DNA of 64,000 nucleotides from contig JAUTXW010000588.1 in the NCBI GenBank assembly GCA_030620095.1, forward strand, positions 69,501 to 133,500, written 5' to 3'. The notes beneath the pieces were generated by a model. That model saw nothing but the letters and a program-made list of their open reading frames with translations. It had not been told where the DNA came from and made no database searches. This document shows, in pieces, positions 57,044-64,000 of the stretch; the first letter of the stretch is position 1; the number at the start of each line of letters is the position of its first letter. A program made the position numbers and the translations under genes. This stretch comes from Kuschelorhynchus macadamiae. Taxonomy: Eukaryota > Arthropoda > Insecta > Coleoptera > Curculionidae.

Positions 57044-58303
57044 ATGAGTATACTTAGCCTACAATTTGGTCAGTGTGGTAACCAAGTAGGAGAAAGTTTG
57101 TATTCAACTTTGGAAGAAGATGTTAGCCTTAAAAATAACGGAAGTGGCGATTCTATTGCATATTTGCAGTCGCGCAACAAATGGTTTAATTTAAATGATA
57201 AGGGTATGTGGGAACCCCGTTCAATACTCATCGATACAGAAACAAAAGTCGTGAAAGGTATTAAAAACTCATCGCTAAAATTCAGTAGTATCGTCGCTAA
57301 ATCTATTGGTGGCTCAGCAAACAATTGGGCATATGGATACAAAGAGAATAGCAAATTAGTGGTTAGTGAAGTGTTGAATTTTGTCCGCAGTGAATTAGAA
57401 AAGTCGGATTTTTTTATGTCTTTTTTAAACTTCTATAGTCTCTCTGGAGGTACTGGTTCTGGAGTAGGCAGTTATGTTATAGAGAAACTTCGAAATGAAT
57501 ATCCAAAGAAAACCATTGTGAATTGTGGTGTTCTACCTTATATGAAAGGAGAAATTTCTACACAATCCTATAATTGTCTCTTAAATTTAGCAAAATTGTA
57601 CTCTGTCGGGGACTGTACAATATTATTTGAGAATGAGAGATTGTTGCACCTTTGCAAATATACTTTAGGTCTTAGTGAAGTGTCTTATACACATATTAAC
57701 TCCCTAATTGCCCAACAGGTAGCATCAGTATTTCAACCTGTAGTTGGCTTAGATACTCCATCTTTGATCCATCATCTTACAGCACATCCGTCATATAAAT
57801 TTTTGCAAATTAAAACAGAACCAAATTTTCAGAAGGCTAACACCAAATTTGAAAGTACTCAGCAGTGGAGTGCTTTGATTAATGCATTAATGAAGCAGTC
57901 TCGTTTTGATGTGGAACAATTCAAGAATTCTAAATGTACTTTTGTGAACAAAGTAGTATCAAAGACGTTAATAACTCGAGGTTTTGAAACATTTTCTCCA
58001 AATATTTTCAATGCATTTAGAGAATCAAAAAACCTGGTATCGTGGCTGCCACCAGATGAGTGTGTTAATGTGTTCTCAGTTAGTTCTCCTTTTTTGAGTT
58101 ATCAGAAATTCCTCACCAAGGTGTTTAATGGTAATAATGTTGTTGTGCCTTTGAATTCAATTATGAGTGATGCTTGGACATCTTTTACTCATGGTGCATA
58201 TCTTCATCACTATACACAGTACGGGATTGATGAAGAATACTTTTTAAATTCTTTTCAAGAAATGGAAAATATTTTATATGATTACAAAAATATTAATAAA
58301 TAA
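57044..58303 (+). CDS. TUBD1: delta-tubulin
   Basis: A 419-residue member of the tubulin superfamily, encoded in one exon. I chose ATG 57044 (MSILSLQFGQCGNQVG); the frame extends 12 nt upstream only to a TTG. GTP-binding motifs are present: QFGQCGNQVG (7-16), GSANNWAYGY (90-99) and SGGTGSGVG (134-142, the tubulin signature). WAYGY in place of WAKGHY, AHPSYKFLQ, and the C-terminal THGAYLHHYTQYG...EEYF region match delta- rather than alpha/beta/gamma-tubulin. There is no acidic C-terminal tail. It is slightly shorter than the about 450 residues usual. Delta-tubulin helps maintain centriolar triplet microtubules and is linked to cilia and sperm flagella. An AATAAA lies at 58662-58667. Confidence 0.88.
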   Translation: MSILSLQFGQCGNQVGESLYSTLEEDVSLKNNGSGDSIAYLQSRNKWFNLNDKGMWEPRSILIDTETKVVKGIKNSSLKFSSIVAKSIGGSANNWAYGYKENSKLVVSEVLNFVRSELEKSDFFMSFLNFYSLSGGTGSGVGSYVIEKLRNEYPKKTIVNCGVLPYMKGEISTQSYNCLLNLAKLYSVGDCTILFENERLLHLCKYTLGLSEVSYTHINSLIAQQVASVFQPVVGLDTPSLIHHLTAHPSYKFLQIKTEPNFQKANTKFESTQQWSALINALMKQSRFDVEQFKNSKCTFVNKVVSKTLITRGFETFSPNIFNAFRESKNLVSWLPPDECVNVFSVSSPFLSYQKFLTKVFNGNNVVVPLNSIMSDAWTSFTHGAYLHHYTQYGIDEEYFLNSFQEMENILYDYKNINK

Positions 58304-59285
<982 letters not shown>

Positions 59286-59689
59286 TAATTCTATAAAAAG
59301 CGAACAAGCGCCTGCAGCCACAGTTTATGCCGCTCCAATCTCCATTTGGCTTACGAATATTCATCAGTGCATTGCCATAGCAACTGCCGTAAACAAATCT
59401 AAGCGTGAAAGCCGGGTGGAGTCTGATGGGGAGTTTGTTACTGCTGCTCAACGGGTCGCTCCTGTGAAAGGTGTCGAGCGCGCTACGTTTTTAAGTCATT
59501 ATTATTTTTTGAGTATATCACACACTAATTTTGATATAAATGAATATAAAATAATGGTATAGTTAAGTAAATAATGTGAATTTATATAAAACATACTGTA
59601 TTTTTATAATAAAAATATAGATTATAAAATGCTTAATATTTTAAAAATATTTTTATTTTTAAGTAAATTGATTGGAAAATGTAGTTGAA
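59286..59689. other. unassigned sequence
   Basis: GC-richer in 59290-59490, then AT-rich. It could be further SINE or hAT-internal sequence. No gene recognised. Confidence 0.3.
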
Positions 59690-59727
59690 GCGACGCTTCA
59701 CCCGTTTCCCCTGGCGGACCGCCACTG
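59690..59727 (-). mobile_element. solitary hAT terminus
   Basis: The sequence ends ACCGCCACTG at 59727. Inverted it reads CAGTGGCGGT, the same start as the 16703 element, and has a subterminal GAAGCG-TCGCTTC hairpin like that element. The other end was not found. A CATA-rich microsatellite follows. Confidence 0.55.
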
Positions 59728-59829
59728 ATACATACATACATACACACATTCATATACATAGGCATACATACAATACAATTTACAAATTCAAGCAACATGA
59801 ATATATCATACATAAAAAGAAAAACTTAC

Positions 59830-59935
59830 ATATTTACAACAATATACTTAGACTTAGTCAAATCTCTCAGCATAATATTCGTCAAGGCTGTAATATGCCT
59901 TCTGAACTATAATAACTTTTGTTCTTTTCTTAAAT
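59830..59935 (-). pseudogene. LINE 3'-end fragment
   Basis: On minus IIVQKAYYSLDEYYAERFD is the C-terminal block of CR1-like ORF2. It is homologous to the fragment at 47880-48060. Confidence 0.6.
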
Positions 59936-61173
59936 TTATGACTCTTTTTTAAGATCAGCAGGAAGATGGTTAAACAATTTCTAAATTGCTCAGTTCTTGT
60001 TCTTGTTCAAGTGTGATTCTATCAAGGCAAAATAAGCATCTCTAAAATAGAGATACCTACACTATTTGAGATAACTCACAAAGTCAACATTCTTGAGGTA
60101 TCAGAAAGGTTAATTTATTAACAGCAATTCTCTCTGTTTTTACCCATTCCAAATACAATGTGATCTGCTTTTCATAAGTACACCCTTGTATCTCCACAAT
60201 TCGTGACCAGATTACTAATAGTTTAAAATTTTGGTGCCATGTATAGATTTAAAATCTGATTGTTTTGACATACTCAACTTTGACATCGCTCATTGGTGTG
60301 CGAACCTAGATGGAAACAGAAGAAAATATTAGCGATTTTTTTATGGACATGTTGATCTTAGATTCTTATGCAGCATCATCAACAACCCACTTGAGATACG
60401 AGGTTTCAGAGAATGTATTTTATTACATCTCACAGGCAAAATTCGTATATGAGAATTTTGCCTCTGTCAAATGAAACTGTTTTTCATTTTTTGTTTTTTT
60501 TTCACTATCTTTATTGAATTTTGAAAAGAAAATTGCTTTAAGACATACTTTAAAAAACCTGTGCTTCAAGGTTCGAATATTTGATATCTTTACATTAAAA
60601 TTATCACTTAATGTTTTAGAGCAATTTTCTTACCCAAATTCATTAAACATGGTAAGAATAAACAAAAAATGTAAAATACTGTTTTTTGATAAAGGCAATG
60701 TTTCATGAGAATTCTGCCTAATGATGATGCTGAATAACAATTTGAGATCAAAATTTTCACAAAAAAATCACTTACTTAAAATACTAATATTTTTTGTATT
60801 TACCTGCCATAACGTGTATAAAGGTAAATGTAAATAAAGTCTAAAAACATGGTTTTGAGTTTAAGCTGTATCAAATAGAAATTCTTTCTGTGTAAGACAT
60901 CTTCCTAGATTTTTCATGTCAAGATCAAAACTCGAAAGACTGAATTAGTATGCATTAGAGATCTCTTAGATATCCCATGTAATTGAGAGTAAAATGGTGT
61001 TGAGTATTTATTTCCCTTTGCCTCATTCTATTGCAAAAAAGTTTTAAGGTTTTGAGTAGTTTTTTCTTTTCAATGAAAATGATGCCCTTGAGTGTAACTA
61101 CTTACTAGTTAGACTCTGTTGTGAATAAGGGTGTTTGTGAAATAATCTTATTGACAAACTCTTTCAAAAATGG
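59936..61173. other. unassigned sequence
   Basis: No domain recognised in the short open frames here. Possibly the 5' part of the retrotransposon remnant that follows. Confidence 0.35.
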
Positions 61174-61790
61174 TTGATTTTGGTTGCAGTAGGGAGCAAA
61201 ATTGCAGTCTCATGTAATTGTGTTGGTCGGTTAGTGGTACAATATATGGCAACACTTCCATTGGGAGCTGGGATTGGTGAAATATTTGAAGTAAAAATGG
61301 AGTTCAAGTCAGATTCTGAGAATCACTGCCTTAATTGTGAGAAGGTGGGAGGTTAGGAGTATGCTATTTACCAGTGTGTTTCATGTGTTGACTTATCACT
61401 ATCAGAAATAAAATGCATGCCCCATTACAGAAAAGAGTGGGGGTGCTGTTTTTTTTTGTGAAAACTGTTTGGGAGTTGTAAAAGAAATTCCTTTGATGAT
61501 TAAAATGCTTGAAGAATTAAAAACAGACTTAACAAACCTGAAAGAAGGTCAACCTATTGGCAAAATCAAAATTATATATGAAGGCGATAAGAAAAAGTGG
61601 ATCCAATAGGCTTCAATATTTCAAAATTGTGGGAAGCAAGAAATGGTACAGTGGTTATTGGCTGCAGTGATAAAAACATTTAATTCATATAAATAATTTG
61701 CATACTCAATTGGTGGCGACTACCTCACAGAATTGCCTCAACTTAAAAAACTAAAGCTTAAAATTGTCAACATAAATAGCGAGGATGTTT
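61174..61790 (+). pseudogene. retrotransposon ORF1 remnant (PHD-like finger)
   Basis: HCLNCEKVGG, then QCVSC, KCMPHYRKEWGC and, after a frame change, CENCLGVV form a Cys/His cluster like the PHD-type finger in ORF1 of some insect LINEs, followed by a coiled-coil-like MLEELKTDLTNLKE. Further on, GGDYLTELPQLKKLKLKIVN resembles the segment before the nucleic-acid-binding domain. Stops break it at several points. Confidence 0.5.
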
Positions 61791-62589
61791 GAATGGAAGT
61801 CTCTATTAAAGACTTTATTTTATAAAATGTGTTAAGATTATTTGTTGCAATTGGAATGATAAACAAATTTCTTTTGGCATTTTCGCAACTGAATAAAAAT
61901 ATCTTATAATTTGCACTAAAAATAGTCGCTGCGTGTCTCGCAAGGCAACTCTAAAATGAAGATGAAAAAAATTTAAAACATATTCATATACTGGTCAGTC
62001 CTAGAGGAATGAAACAGCTATCTAAAAATAAAATGAAATGTCTTCCAGAAACATTAAACTTGCCTAAAAAATGGTGAAATACGTCAAATTACTTTTTATC
62101 ATTGCAGATATACATATATTTTGCCACTATGTGGGGTAATATAAAAGGATGAAAGAGAAGAGGCAATGAAAAAAAAGTATAGTTCAAAAATATTTAATAT
62201 TTTTAACAAATGAAATTCATCCAATTTCCTCTATTTCTTTGTCCATATTATTTTTTCTATCTCCAAAACATGAAAAATGTTTTTTATTGTGATTGCGGTT
62301 CGTTAAAACGAAAAATGATGAAATATGTCAAATATATTTTATCAAAGTCAAAAAAAGCTTTAATATCATAAAAATCAAATATTTTCATTGACAAAGCTTA
62401 ACTAAACAATAATCATATAACTAAAACTACAGAGATTTATATGACAATACTAAAATATATGAGAAACGGTCATGAAATTAAAAATGTACAGTGTTAACAA
62501 AAAAAAAACATAAAAGTTGTAAAAAACGCAGAGACAATATTACAAAATAAATCCAGGTGCAGAATAATAAGGCGCAAATACAGATATAA
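61791..62589. other. unassigned AT-rich sequence
   Basis: The right part is probably the 3' UTR of the minus-strand LINE. Nothing else recognised. Confidence 0.4.
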
Positions 62590-64000
62590 CTAATTCCTAA
62601 TTAAGACATTGGCTAATTCTGATTATCATTATAAAACTCATCAACTGTGTAATAGGCCTTCGCAACCAGCATTTTATGGACCCTTCTTTTAAATAACTTA
62701 TATGACTGAATTTGTCTTAAGTAATAACTTTCTACCATTATAAAAAATTGAATTTTTAGTTAAGGTTGATGAAGGAATTGGTAGAGATACTACATGAGTG
62801 GTACGTAGAGGGTAATTAATAAATGATCTGAGCTCCACCTTCTTCCTGATCATAGATACTGCCTCCAGGACAAACAAACAAGCAAGGGTCAGAATTTTAT
62901 GCTGTATGATATATGGCCTACAGGAGTCACGAGCCTTCGCTCCACACATAAACCTAACAGCTCTCTTTTGTAATAAAAAGACCGAGTCAAATAAAAATTT
63001 GGGACAGGATCCCCAGAAGCAGATGCCATATCTCAAGTGAGACTCCACCAGTGAAAAATAAACACTTCTTGCCATTGATAAATTCAATTCGCTTGCTACG
63101 ACTCTCACTGCGTAGCAGCCTCTTGAGAGTTTTTTATTAAGTTGAAGAATATGCGTTTCAAATTTTAACTTAGCATCGATAAATAAACCAAGAAATTTAT
63201 TCTCCTGCAGAGCCTCAACAATTTGATCTTGCAAAACGATATTATATGACATTTAAAGGAAACAATGTTTGTTTTTGAGATATTAAGAGACAAGTAGTTA
63301 GCATCACACCATTCCTTGATAGTAACTAGGTCTGTTTTTATAAGTTCCTCAAGGATCTCAGTATCCTTGTGGCGCCAGAGAATGATGGTGTCATCCGCAA
63401 ACACTGTGAATCTTCCCAAAATGTTCAACTGTGGCAGATCATTGACATACAGCAAAAAGAGTAAGGGTCCCAACACCGATCTCTGTGGAACACCTGCTGT
63501 GGTTCTTAAAGGTTTAGAGTGTTGGCCATTCACAAGAACAGTTTGATAACGTTCAGATAAGTATGACTGAAACCATTTCAGTGAGATGCCCCTGAAGCCA
63601 TAGATTTCAAGCTTGCGTAGCAGTATTCCATGATCCACACAGTCGAATGCCTTTGATAGATCACAAAACACCGCCGCGGCACACTCTCCATCGTTCAGCC
63701 CCAAGTACAAGTCTTCTAGAAATGCAAAAATCGCATCTGTTTTTAGATGACTGAAACCCAAACTGAACGCTGCTAAGAATATTATACCTGTCCAAGAAGC
63801 CAATGACCCGCTTTTTCACCAACTTTTCTATGATTTTGGACATTGGCGGTAACATGGAAATGGGTCTAAAATTAGTTGGTTCCTCACAATTTCCTCCGTT
63901 AAACAAGGGAAATATTGTTGCCATTTTCAAGCAAGAAGGGAAGCAACCCGTAAGGAACGACCCGTTAATGGCTTCAGCAAACATTTGCAATGCATGACCA
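62590..64000 (-). pseudogene. Jockey/R1-like LINE ORF2, 5'-truncated by the window edge
   Basis: Three overlapping frames on minus. 63990-63661: CEEPTNFRPISMLPPMSKII (RT fingers). 63803-63165: VFCDLSKAFDCVDHGILLRK, TTAGVPQRSVLGPLLFLLYV and TVFADDTIIL, the catalytic FADD box intact, then EWCDANYLSLNISKT. 63252-62698: NKFLGLFIDAKLKFETHI, SHLRYGICFWG and LQKRAVRFM. The tail HKMLVAKAYYTVDEFYND ends near 62590. Two frame changes separate otherwise well-preserved blocks; this is the best-preserved LINE reverse transcriptase here. The endonuclease would lie beyond position 64000. Confidence 0.85.

Overview
The window is eukaryotic, AT-rich and dominated by transposable elements. It carries spliced genes with GT-AG introns, an insect-type gustatory receptor ending in the TYhhhhhQF signature, and insect-typical transposons (BEL/Pao, Jockey/CR1-like and Tx1-like LINEs, a Penelope-like element, hAT, pogo and Tc1/mariner relatives). 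It most likely comes from an insect with a large repeat-rich genome; a beetle is my guess, not shown. There is no sign of bacterial operons or CRISPR.

Three host genes are supported. (1) A two-exon gustatory receptor on + (9312-10253 joined to 14997-15278, 407 aa, phase-0 intron of 4.7 kb). (2) A HIG1-domain protein like HIGD2A on - (exon 1 at 48088-48235, exon 2 at 19702-19859, 101 aa, phase-1 intron of about 28.2 kb), a respiratory-chain assembly factor whose halves are separated by nearly half of the window. (3) An intronless delta-tubulin on + (57044-58303, 419 aa). A possible further exon lies at 5802-6008.

Layout. 1-9300: AT repeat, an inverted-repeat element, LINE and DDE-transposase remnants, and small TIR elements, one ending about 180 bp upstream of the receptor. 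9312-15278: the receptor gene, with an antisense LINE and a dispersed repeat in its intron. 15640-18990: a Penelope-like remnant broken by a 2.19-kb hAT element. 19702-48235: the HIG1 gene. Its intron holds a Tx1-like LINE interrupted by two Tc1/mariner-superfamily elements with about 82 residues between the last two catalytic residues (one carries foldback elements nested in each other), a pogo MITE inside a larger inverted repeat, a Jockey/CR1-like LINE, a young 6.5-kb BEL/Pao element with 362-bp LTRs and a GTCCC duplication, and two further LINEs facing each other. 48236-57000: mostly unassigned sequence with MITEs, a TATA-Inr promoter-like site and a BED-finger hAT remnant ending in a long hairpin. 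57044-59285: delta-tubulin, then a 471-bp pure AT tract that looks like the expanded tail of a tRNA-derived SINE. 59690-64000: hAT end, retrotransposon ORF1 remnant, and a LINE running off the window edge.

The three host genes show no functional link. The most unusual content is the pair of long-spacing (DD82E-like) transposons, the stacked insertions, and several near-perfect hairpins not explained by coding. All calls come from reading the sequence; no alignment or database search was run.
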